Assembly (NCBI GenBank): GCA_027600665.1
Contig: JADGJL010000592.1
Coordinates: 1 to 17,496, forward strand
Length of the DNA stretch: 17,496 nt
Source: Irineochytrium annulatum
Lineage: Eukaryota > Chytridiomycota > Chytridiomycetes > Chytridiales > Chytridiaceae
Direction: 5' to 3'
In this document: positions 7,168-16,117 of the stretch, piece after piece
Position numbering within the stretch: position 1 is the stretch's first letter
Layout: each line of letters opens with the position of its first letter
Translations under genes and position numbers: made by a program
The notes under the pieces: model-generated
The model's database searches: none
What the model was told of the DNA's origin: nothing
The model's input: only the letters and a program-made list of their open reading frames with translations

Positions 7168-10100
7168 ATGGACTTGACGGCTTCGAACGGCATTGGCAGA
7201 ATCCGGGGCACGAAGAGAAAGAAGGGGAAGAGGGATGCAAAGCCGGCGCATAAGCCCTCGGCGAGGCAGGTAAAGCGGGTCGCGGAAGATGCGGAGATTG
7301 CGGATTTGGAGGCACAGGCAGAAGATCCGGTACGGCATTTCTCCTTGCTTCAACGCTCTCTTGCCGTTATAAACGGTGTTTTATCTGACGCGCGCTTATA
7401 TCGTAGTCTCTTTACGTGTCCAACGACGAAGTGACCCAGTTCTCGCATTTGCCCATCTGCTCGCTCACAAAGCAAGGTGCGGTTGTTGGACACCAGCCGA
7501 GGTTCATACTCACTTCACCGTTTGATCAGGGCTGGCGAAGGCGAACTTTGTTGAAATGACGGAGATTCAGAAGGCGTCCTTGCCGTACTCCCTCGCCGGT
7601 CGAGATGTGCTCGGAGCCGCAAAGACGGGGTCTGGGAAAACGCTGGCGTTCCTCATTCCGGTTTGTTTCTCGTCTCTTGAGACAGAATTTGCAGTGACTC
7701 AACGCATGCACAGGTCCTGGACACTTTGTTCCGCTCCAAGTGGACTTCCATGGACGGCGTGGGAGCATTGGTAATTTCGCCAACGAGAGAGCTTGCCGTG
7801 CAGATCTTCGAGGTGCTGCGGAAGGTTGGGCGGGCACACTCGTTCTCGGCGGGCCTGCTCATTGGTGGTAAGGACCTAGTACAGGAGCAGGAGAGAGTGA
7901 ACCGGATGAACATCCTTATTTCGACGCCGGGGAGGCTGTTGCAGCACATGGACCAGACGCCGGATTTTAACTGCGATTACTTGAAGATCCTGGGTATGAT
8001 TTGGGCTGGAAATGGGCCATTGCATTATCCTAAACTGAGTGTTATCGATGTAGTGCTGGACGAGGCCGACCGCATTCTGGACTCAGGCTTCGAATCGACT
8101 GTCAACGCTATTGTGGCCAACTTGCCGAAGGAGCGGCAGACCCTGCTCTTCTCGGCCACTCAGACGAAGTCCGTCAAGGATCTGGCGAGGCTCAGCCTTA
8201 AGAACCCCGAGTACGTCGCCGTTCACGAAGAGGCAGACGCAGCTACCCCGAAAACCCTAATGCAACGCTACATGGTCGTGCCCTTGCCGCTGAAGCTCGA
8301 CATGCTTTTTTCGTTTTTGAAGACGCATTTGAAGCAGAAGGTCTTGATTTTCCTCTCGAGCTGCAAGCAGGTACGCAAGCACACACCCTATCTTCGTAAT
8401 ACGCTAATGCTCGACTTTTTGAAGGTGCGATTCGTGTTTGAAACCTTCTGTAAGCTTCACCCCGGTGTCCCCCTCATGTGCCTTCACGGCAAGCAAAAGC
8501 AGCAGAAGCGCATGGCGATTTTTGACGACTTTTGCCGTAAGCAGTACGCGTGCCTCTTCGCTACCGACGTCGCCGCCCGTGGGTTGGACTTTCCGGCCGT
8601 CGATTGGGTCGTCCAGCTTGATTGCCCCGAGGACGCGGCGACGTACATCCACAGGGTCGGGAGAACGGCGCGGTACGACGCCGAAGGAAGCGCGTTGCTT
8701 TTTTTGCTGCCGTCGGAGGAGGAGGGCATGAGGGAGGTGTTTCAGAAGAAAAAGATCCCGATCGAGCCCATTAGGGTGAACCCGAAGAAGATTAAGTCCG
8801 TGAAGCAGCAGATGGTCATGTTCTGCTCGAAGGATCCGGAGATAAAGTACCTCGGCCAAAAGGTATTTGGTCTGGTTGGAAAAGGCGTCGTTAACATATC
8901 GGCGAAGGCGTTCATCTCATACGTCCGATCCGTCCACCTTCAGTCAAACAAGAAGGTGTTCAAGGTTTCTGAGCTCCCGCTGGAAGAGTTTGCGGACTCG
9001 CTCGGTCTCCCTGGTGCCCCGAAGATCAAGCTGGTGAAAAAATCGGAGGCGAAGAACGCGGCGAGGCCGAAAAAGAAGGTGGACGATGTAGTATTCAGCG
9101 ACGAGGAGGAAATGGATGCCGGGAAGCTGCGGAAAACGAACGAGATCGTCGTCGGTGATAGGGATAAGGATGAAAGCGAAGAGGAGGATAAGGAGGGCGA
9201 GGAGGAGGAGGAGGAAGAGAAAGAAGAGGCGAATGCAAAGGACAAGGTTCGTATTGACTCTTTGTGCCTTTGATTGTCAACTTACACGGTGCGCTGCAGC
9301 CAAAGACGAAAGTCGATCGCAAGTTTGCGGCCCGGAACCAGACGGTGTTTTCGGAACATTACCAAAAGCTCGTCGAGGACGAGCTCATTGGAGGCATTGG
9401 GACGGACGACGACGACGGGAACCTCTTCGGCCTTGTCCGGAAAGATCACGATGTGGAGGACGTTGGGGATGAGACTGGTGGTGGGAAGCTTCTGACAAAG
9501 AAGGAGAGAATCAAGCTGAAAAAAAAGGAACTGAAGAAACGAGGCCTGTCGACGAAAATCGAGTTTGACGAGGATGGGATGGTCAGTATTAGCAAATGTC
9601 GCTGCGTGGTCGCTTCAAAATTTTGAACATTTTGTTCACAAAACAGCCTGTCAGCAACGCGTTAGAGACACTTGAGGAGTTTGAGGCCAAGGAGTCGATT
9701 GAATCGCGAGAGCGAAAGTTCTTGGAGGCAGAGACCAGCCAAATGCGCGAGGTGGACTCCGTTGACAAAGAGGCTGCGAAGGCGAAGAGGCGGGAGAAGC
9801 GGCTGAAGAAGAAGTTGAGAGAAAAGGAAGCCGAGGTTCGTTTCCCTTTAGAATATATTTACTCGGTAGAAGGGCTAATCGTAAGTAGATGGATGGCCAC
9901 ATGGCGGTTCTCGCGTCGGGATCTGAAGACGGACCCGATAGTAATGATGGAGATCGTTACTCTGACGCGGATGGAAACGACGAAGACGAAGAGCCCTCGG
10001 GCTTCAACCTTGAAGACCTCCTGCGACGGCGAGACGACGAGGACGACGACATCTCACTGGACAACCAATATGACGAGGACGCCCCATTGGACGTAAACAT

Positions 10101-10299
10101 GGATGAGGTCGATGATATGGTGCCTGTTGCATATGATGAGGAGGATGCGGACGAGGAAGAAGGTGAGAGACCGGCGAAAAGGTCTCGTAAGAGGACGGCT
10201 GGCGAGCCAAAGAAGGCCGGGAGTAAGGCGACGCAGAAGGGGTTTGCCCGGACAGAGGATTTGGAATTTGTTGCGAAGCGGTTGCTCAATGGAAAGTGA
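7168..10299 (+). CDS. DBP4: DEAD-box RNA helicase, DDX10/Dbp4 family
   Basis: An ATP-dependent RNA helicase of the nucleolus that in yeast acts in early 18S rRNA processing with U14 and U3 snoRNPs. Exons: 7168-7329, 7407-7476, 7530-7660, 7714-7993, 8054-8370, 8425-9246, 9300-9581, 9647-9835, 9889-10299; 887 aa, close to human DDX10. Motifs: Phe66 upstream of Gln91 (Q motif), AAKTGSGKT 107-115, PTRELA 144-149, GG 172-173, TPGR 192-195, VLDEAD 215-220, SAT 248-250, ARGLD 371-375, HRVGRTAR 396-403. The DUF4217-type C-terminal extension follows (about 445-510). The last third is a charged tail with acidic blocks, basic KKKLREK-type stretches and a KRSRKR-like nuclear signal. Introns are 53-77 bp; four are exactly 53. 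Introns 7994-8053 and 8371-8424 are stop-free multiples of three. Two introns (9247, 9836) begin GTTCGT. Convergent with the Vps3 gene, 153 bp away. Confidence 0.96.
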
Positions 10300-10452
10300 C
10301 GGTAGCATGATAGATTCTATTGTTAGAATGTGGACCGGGTGGTATGAAAGTGCCATCATCGCGTTCAGGAAATACATATGCAACGATATACATGAACTAT
10401 AAGATAAGGAGTAATTAAATGTCGCAGCTAATCAATACTATTTCTATGAGAT
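10300..10452. other. Convergent 3' intergenic gap
   Basis: Only 153 bp separate the stop codons of the helicase (+) and the Vps3-like gene (-). Both 3' UTRs must terminate or overlap here. The gap is AT-rich. No canonical AATAAA is seen for either strand, only ATTAAA-like variants around 10410-10420. Confidence 0.5.
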
Positions 10453-13400
10453 TTAAAGTGCAGGATGTCTAATGCAATGAATGTGAACTTGATCTCCCGC
10501 ATCGCCGGGTAACCGAACAAAGGCGGTCGGGTCGAGCAGCAGCTTCCGACAGATTAAACAAACCCGTCCGCCGTCCACCAGTATTGGCGGAAATGACTGA
10601 TACGAGTCGACTAAGTCAGCGTTCATCTTCGCATGCTGGCTTCGAGTGATCGCTTTTAAAATCTGCATCTTCCGCAGCTCGCCCAGGCCGGATCTTGCCG
10701 ATGCCGCAATGAAAGGCGTTATCACGTCGACCGACCATTGGCTTGGTATCATTTCAAGCACCTGCACTATCAATTTCGGATGTCTTCTGTGCAAACGCGT
10801 ACCTGCAGACTATCCAGATCAATTGCGTTCCGTGACATAATCGTGGTGGCTCTTTGAACGCGCTCAATCCCCAAACTTTTGACGTCAGTACATACACCCA
10901 ACCCATCGATGCTGTACCTGTCCGTTCTGTCGTTTCCTCCCAAGTACAGATTCAGCAGGCAAAGCAACCGCGAAGGCCTCCTATTTAAAATTGTAGCGAA
11001 GTGCTTGCCCCACAACACCGAGGATAGGCAATATTCCTCAGCCGCCACGTAATCATGTAGAGATAAAACTAATACTCGGAGCAATGACTCGTCTTCCTCT
11101 TTCTAAAGCACCCGTTAGCCGAAGAAAAAAAGCACGCGACCTCCTGAACCTTTGCATGTACCACGCACCGCTCAGCCGCTAAAGACTGCTTCTGCGTCAA
11201 AGCACCCGAGATAGTCCCCATGTTATAACGGTCCGAATTAAGAAGGAACTTAATGAGCGAGTACCGGCTCTCTGCTGAGGCCCGCTCAGCGCTGTGAAGG
11301 TAGACTGGATACGTCGGGCGTTCCGGCAACTTTAGATAGCCGGCTTCTGCATCGGCTTCAGGACAATACAAAGTCTCACAAACTCAAACCTAAGGTTGAG
11401 AGCTCCTCCTCAGAAATCGCCAAAACATCCTCTAAATACAGATTTGCAAGGGTGTCGTGATAGGCCACGGTGTCGCTGCCACGGGTGCGCGTTAAATACT
11501 CTAGATAAGGCTTCAACGCCACGCGTCCGAACGGTTTTAACGCGGTCAATACGTCCTCCGGACTTAATCTGCCAATTATCTTGCTGTTACCCGTGAAGAT
11601 CTGCAGCGAATGAGATGAACCTCGAGATGCTAGGCTTACACTTGCGCCTAACGTCACATCCTCCTTAAGAAGGAAACTGCCGTACTTCAAAAACACCTCG
11701 GGGTCTTCTGTTGTTGCTAAAAATGACGACACCATTTCGAGCCCTGGAAAATCAGCCTCCTCGATTTCACGCTGGATAATCCTGTTTGTGTCACCAGCAA
11801 CTTTGCGACCGAAACATACCTGCACCATATATCGAGAGCCTTCTCGGGAAGGGCGCTTGATTTGTACAAAAGGCTGAGCCCGTAATACCGCTTATAACAG
11901 TCAAATCAAAGTGCCCCAAACTTGGGGACTGAAAATACCTTGTTTCTAAGCAGCACCTCCTCACATTCATGAAGATCACAATAATTTTCCGAGGAGAGAA
12001 GCTTATACAGGCTCTTCATATCAAGGAACTCCACATACATTTTAAGCAATGCCGTATCAATGTCCTAATTATTTTAATCATTAAAATCACCACCTTTCTG
12101 TTCGTACCCTATTATAACGTGCACCCACACGGTTTTTTCTTGCGTATGCAAGATATTTCAAGAGCATTTCCTAAAACCCTTAAGCCTTCTTTTAAGTAAG
12201 AAAAAAAAACCTTCGCGTTTTCAAGGAGTGCCTGACTGAACGAAGACTTCGTTTCCTCGTCAATGTCTGCGTAATTGCGCGCCAGACTCTGCGCAACTGA
12301 AAGCGTGTAAGGTAAAGTACTTTAAGTGTCAGTCCTACTTATATCCTCTATCGTCCCTGCTTTCTTCAGGTCTAGCCCACTAAAATCCGAGTCATCAAGC
12401 GCTAGGGACTTGGACAACTCTGGAAATAAATGCAGCAACAGCGCGGGATTTAAGACGCCCTTTTGGAACATCTTAAGTGCGTCGTCAAACAAGGCGTCCC
12501 GCAGGTAGATAAACCCGGCCTTTCTGCACAATTCTCGGAGTTTCATTGGCTTATGCAAGTTAGTCACGGTAAACGTTAGGAGAGACACAAACATTATCAG
12601 ACGCGAAGGAGGCTTCTCCTTCCGTCGTTATTATGCTTTCGGCAAACAAGATGGCCTGATCTATTTGACGTGCCTCCATCAATTCAGATATCTTCCATCC
12701 GCTGTTAGGTTTGACAACATCATCGAAGGAGTACCTGCCCGTCTAGCGACGTCATCCGTAGCCCCACAACCGTATCTCGGCATCTAATTGCCACTTTTAC
12801 AGAGGAGCTACTCGTTGGTTCCTCCGCGTGTAGATCGAGCGCGAAGGAGGCCTCCAATAAAAATTTCGCGTCTAAAGCTGACGGTATTGGTATCGTTTGG
12901 ACGAGCTCTTGGTTGAAGAGGTTATGAACCTCAATTGTATTGTTTTTTAAAAGCGCGATTATGTAAGGGAAGTGAAAAGCTGGGCAGCATTATTTATGTG
13001 TCGAAAAAAGCGTTGTGCTTACCGACAGATTTGGGAACAGAAGTCCACTGAAGAGTCCCTAGGAAAATCACCGTAAGAAAAATGCACGAAATCCACACTT
13101 TTGAACCTCTTATAGCGTCACCCCGGCTATTGATGAAGACGCCGAGTCCAATTTGCTGCGGCGTAGCCATTACGACAAGGAACTCGGCTGGCCCCACAGA
13201 GCACATTAATGGTTTCATGGCATTGCGATCGTATGGGAACAGCGGTATCGTCTCCCCGTCCGAAAGCCGCACCATTTTATAAGTCTGCAGGTCGGCGGCA
13301 CAAACGAAGTGCTTATACCGACAGAGGGCCACGGCGCCTTCGGCAATGGGGACTTCCTTCTCCAAAACTATATTGTGGTTGCTGTGGACAGACAGGCTTT

Positions 13401-14049
13401 GAAGCATCCGCCGTTTTGCGACACATATCTTCAGCGGCGACTGCATGATTTTGTCGGTGCACAGCGCCGTCACGCCGCGGATAGGCGACGATGATACATT
13501 GATCGGTTGCAGGGATTGAAGTCCATAAAGGACGAGGGTAGAATCTGTGATCATTAGATAGAAGCAGCAGCATTTCGCCCCCACCGGTCAAAATCAGGAG
13601 CTTGTCCTCCGCCGGCACCGCGATGACAGCTTCTATCGGCTTTTTCCCAAAAGCCAAAGCCCTCTTCTGCTTCAGCTGCCCCGACACTTCCGTGGGCTTA
13701 ACTTAACATTAGGCACATTTTCAAGCAACAGCTAGCACCTCCTTTGAGGACCGATTGATTATATAATGCATTAGAGTTCCATCTGACGTGCCGATGTACA
13801 AATTGCTCTCTATGACAGCGTGTAAGTTTCTAGAGAAAACGAGCACTATGAAGAGCGCTCACCGCACAGGTCAGCACATTCTATCGTGCCTCGAGTAGCG
13901 TTGGGTGTTCCGGGGGCGTTGGGGCTGCCGGACGACCCTCCAAAAGCAGCCGACTTCGCGAACAAAGATGATCGTGTGGAAGAAGCCGCGGAATCGTCCG
14001 CCAAGGGTACATTCGAAATCAACTGGCAGACTCGGAATGGAATCATCAT
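10453..14049 (-). CDS. VPS3: CORVET tethering subunit Vps3 / TGFBRAP1-like, sixteen exons
   Basis: Vps3/TGFBRAP1 is the Rab5-facing subunit of the CORVET complex on early endosomes. Exons 5' to 3': 13863-14049, 13739-13809, 13585-13696, 13107-13544, 13023-13058, 12735-12979, 12593-12691, 12339-12549, 12211-12296, 11939-12064, 11820-11890, 11640-11781, 11390-11600, 11141-11346, 10803-11102, 10453-10761; 949 aa. The N-terminal CNH domain (about 55-350) shows NLYIGTSDGTL, VGPAEFLVVMATPQQIGLGV and the IRGTLQW motif. An alpha-solenoid follows, with ALLKMYVEFLD, LYKSSALPEKAL, YHDTLANLYLEDVL, YVAAEEYC and VLEMIPSQWSV. The C-terminal zinc finger has Cys915-x2-Cys918 and VHIHC at 939-943. Vps39 is the nearest relative, but the YHxxLAxLYLxxVL and VLxMxPxxWSV blocks favour TGFBRAP1. 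Fourteen introns are 38-53 bp and one (12065-12210) is 146 bp. The 11347-11389 acceptor has a nearby alternative, and the second ATG at 14046 could also start the protein. Confidence 0.93.
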
Positions 14050-14122
14050 ACACCGAGCAGCGCAAACCAGTGTACTCGGCGAGGCTTGTAACGAAACAGT
14101 CGGCGTCCAAGCCCTTCACATC
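14050..14122. promoter_or_regulatory. Compact divergent promoter between Vps3-like and TTC1-like genes
   Basis: Only 73 bp separate the two start codons. No TATA box is visible. The core promoter elements must lie here or inside one of the coding regions. If the TTC1-like gene used a farther upstream in-frame ATG (13886), its leader would be antisense to exon 1 of the Vps3-like gene. Confidence 0.45.
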
Positions 14123-14826
14123 ATGCTGGCCAGCAGCAACGACGAGCAGCACACATCCGCTGAGAACGGGTTTACGCCTGTCGCCGCTGACGACCCAGCC
14201 GCTGCTGACGACCGAGTCGCCGAGCCCGAAGGTGCCCTGCTGGAGAGCGCGAGGAAACTGCGATTTAAAGGAAACGACCTGTTCAAGGCGGGGCAAATTG
14301 AACAAGCGTTAGCCAGCTATGAGAATGCACTGGCGGACTGCCCAGAATCGGCATTTGCGGACAAGGCGCTGATTTATGGCAATATCTCGGCGTGCTTGTT
14401 TCGTCAGCAGGAGTATATGTCAGCTGTCGAGCATTGCACAAAAGGTGTCGTACTTGCACCCTTACTTGTCGTACTGGCTATCTGTAAATCAACTCTCTTC
14501 AAGCCCTAGAATTGAACCCTGGACATGCCCGCGCGCGGCTGCGAAGAGCCGAAGCGAACATGAAGATCGGCGATGCGTCAGCGTTGGAGTCGGCGATGGA
14601 GGATTATCGGAAGCTGGAAGAGGAGAATCAGTCGGTCGGCGAGGCTGCGAAGAACCTGAAGATACTTCCGATGCTGATTCGCCAGGCGAAGGAGAAGGAG
14701 AGCGCTGAGGCGTTGGGGAAGCTGAAGGATTTGGGCAACCAACTTTTGGGGAGCTTTGGATTGTCGCTCAATAACTTTAATTTTGTCGAGAAGGATGGGG
14801 GGTACAGCGTTTCTATGCAGAAGTGA
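14123..14826 (+). CDS. TTC1: TPR co-chaperone-like protein, TTC1 family
   Basis: Exons 14123-14444 and 14504-14826 (59-bp GT-AG intron); 214 aa. After an acidic, Ala-rich leader of about 40 residues there are three tetratricopeptide repeats: about 43-76 (ARKLRFKGNDLFKAGQIEQA), 82-115 (ALIYGNISACLFRQQEY, then ALELNP), and 116-149 (ARARLRRAEANMKIGD). A helical charged C-terminus follows, with LKDLGNQLLGSFGLSLNNF, the typical TTC1 ending. Family members bind Hsp90/Hsp70-type chaperones and G proteins, with a mainly cytosolic role. The protein is shorter than human TTC1 (292 aa), mostly in the non-conserved N-terminus. The frame stays open upstream to ATG 13886, but that extension is antisense to exon 1 of the Vps3-like gene and has no TTC1 similarity, so ATG 14123 is preferred. 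Confidence 0.9.
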
Positions 14827-15123
14827 AAGGGGCGGCTATGTGGACGGATCGTGCAGAGGACGTGAAGGGTGAGATAGCATCGACAGCAATTTCAGCCCGA
14901 CGTGCTGCAACGAGGTGTGGATGGAGATACCAGTGTTCAACACGCCTTTGCACACATTTGCTGGTCCCTGTTGGTTATTTTAAAAAAAACATATTTATGC
15001 AGCATCATGCATCATTATAATATGCATTTGTGTTGTTGCGATATGTTCACCCTGAGTATGCGTTTGTGTTGTTGCGATATGTGCAACCTGAGCGCATGCG
15101 GCTCCCGAAAAGAGTAAGTTCAA
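14827..15123. other. Convergent 3' intergenic region
   Basis: 297 bp between the TTC1-like stop and the end of the small minus-strand ORF. It holds an A-rich tract (about 14980-14990) and a two-copy 36-bp tandem repeat, with no supported gene. Confidence 0.5.
15022..15093. repeat. Two-copy 36-bp tandem repeat
   Basis: 15022-15057 and 15058-15093 align over all 36 bases with about four mismatches. The shared core is TTTGTGTTGTTGCGATATGT. It lies in the TTC1 3' region and looks like a minisatellite seed. Confidence 0.8.
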
Positions 15124-15339
15124 CTAATCCACCCTTGTGACAATCCAGTGCCCAGTAGCCTTCCGTCGGCCCGGCTTCTTTTTCGGCTTCTCAAAGGGTG
15201 TAATAAGAGGACCTCCCTTCGGCTTTATCGACGACGCAAATGACGCCGCAGCCGCCGTGAGCATGTCGTCGTTTCCATCCTCGTCGTCATCGCTATTCGA
15301 CTCTGGCGGTTTGTAAAGAACGTTCGATTTCTTCCCCAT
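15124..15339 (-). CDS. Small unrecognised protein, acidic-basic, 71 aa
   Basis: An uninterrupted ATG-to-stop frame of 71 codons. Residues 14-25 are an acidic Ser/Asp/Glu cluster. Residues 40-60 are Pro/Lys-rich, with an AT-hook-like KKKPGRRKA, and the chain ends GHWIVTRV-D. The segmented charge resembles small nuclear or nucleolar proteins, but I do not recognise a family. It starts 97 bp downstream of the NOPCHAP1-like stop on the same strand. It could be a separate gene or the last exon of a longer transcript. No intron is needed. Confidence 0.5.
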   Translation of the reverse strand: MGKKSNVLYKPPESNSDDDEDGNDDMLTAAAASFASSIKPKGGPLITPFEKPKKKPGRRKATGHWIVTRVD

Positions 15340-15436
15340 GCATCCAATGGGGAGACCGTCCTTCGCCTCGACGACGTCGAAGACACCGAGGCCTAGATTC
15401 TACACCGACGTCAAAAGGAAAGGCGCAGAAGAACAG

Positions 15437-15834
15437 TTACAGATGAATCTTCACCATTTCAATGTGCTCGGCCTCAGCCTCCTCGTCGACGTTCTCGATG
15501 TCGATGTCCTCCTTTCGCAACTCGCCTGCATTGAGTCGCCACATGAGGTCATCGTTTGCCTCCTTCAGTTGTGGCAAGAAAGCGTGTAGCCGGCCAAGAA
15601 CTATCTCAGAGCATTACAGTATTAGCCAACGCATCAACCAGTAAGCGGATGAAAACGTGAGGAATAATCACCGTCTGAACTGAAGTCTATTTTCTCAGTT
15701 TTCCTTTTCTTGGCTGCCCGGTCGATCATCACCATCCCGTTCATCTTCTGCTTTGCATGGCCTGCAAACTCCCCGTCCGAGCTCTCGTCCTCGACCTCGC
15801 GAAGTCGCTTTCCAACATTTAAGAGGGCTTCCAT
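15437..15834 (-). CDS. NOPCHAP1-like box C/D snoRNP assembly chaperone (DUF4598)
   Basis: Exons 15672-15834 and 15437-15600, with a 71-bp intron (GTGATT...ATAG); 108 aa. The family (human NOPCHAP1/C12orf45; fungal DUF4598) bridges NOP58 to the R2TP/RUVBL AAA ATPases in snoRNP assembly. The signature is LGRLHAFLPQLKEANDDL (about 56-73), followed by an acidic stretch with DIDIENVDEE and the EHIEM ending. The N-terminal half has a Ser/Asp/Glu cluster (EDESSDGEF) and a basic AAKKRKTEK that may be a nuclear signal. The splice junction sits directly before the conserved block, which only reads in frame when the intron is removed. The short, poorly conserved family makes the assignment probable rather than certain. 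Confidence 0.75.
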
Positions 15835-16117
15835 TTCAACTTATTACAAGCCCCTCCAAGCCTCATTTATTTGAAGGGAATAAAATCAACTCAAGTTGTT
15901 ATTGCATTGCAAGTTATCTAATTACTACCCCACTTTACTCTTCGTGCTGGCAAGGATCGCAATTGCAATATATCTTCATTCACGCTTCGCATCGCAGCCG
16001 TCATTCGCGTTCAAAAAATCTACTTTAACCCCAACGTACACAATGAGCGCAATTCACCAGCAAGCTTCTGTTGTATACTTAATGTTGTCCTAGTCCTCTA
16101 TTCTGACTACCCTTATC
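15835..16117. other. Intergenic region between OXA1 and the NOPCHAP1-like gene
   Basis: 283 bp, AT-rich. It should contain the OXA1 3' end and the NOPCHAP1-like promoter. A minus-strand AATAAA occurs at 15866-15871, only 32 bp upstream of the NOPCHAP1-like ATG, so the OXA1 transcript may run close to that start. No gene is seen. Confidence 0.45.

Noticed and set aside
8404..8859. Long minus-strand open frame antisense to the helicase
   Set aside because: It is a composition shadow of the GC-rich third codon positions of the DDX10/Dbp4 coding exon.
8940..9245. Ser-rich minus-strand open frames at 8940-9245 and 9957-10289
   Set aside because: They are antisense to acidic Glu/Asp-rich segments of the helicase tail, which always read as Ser-rich on the other strand.
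12721..12740. Apparent frameshift in the Vps3-like CNH end
   Set aside because: A 43-bp GT-AG intron (12692-12734) explains the frame change and yields a join that matches the family, so no broken gene is needed.
13886..14122. N-terminal extension of the TTC1-like protein to an upstream in-frame ATG
   Set aside because: It is antisense to exon 1 of the Vps3-like gene (13863-14049), whose translation joins correctly to the CNH domain. The extension has no TPR-family similarity, so ATG 14123 was chosen.
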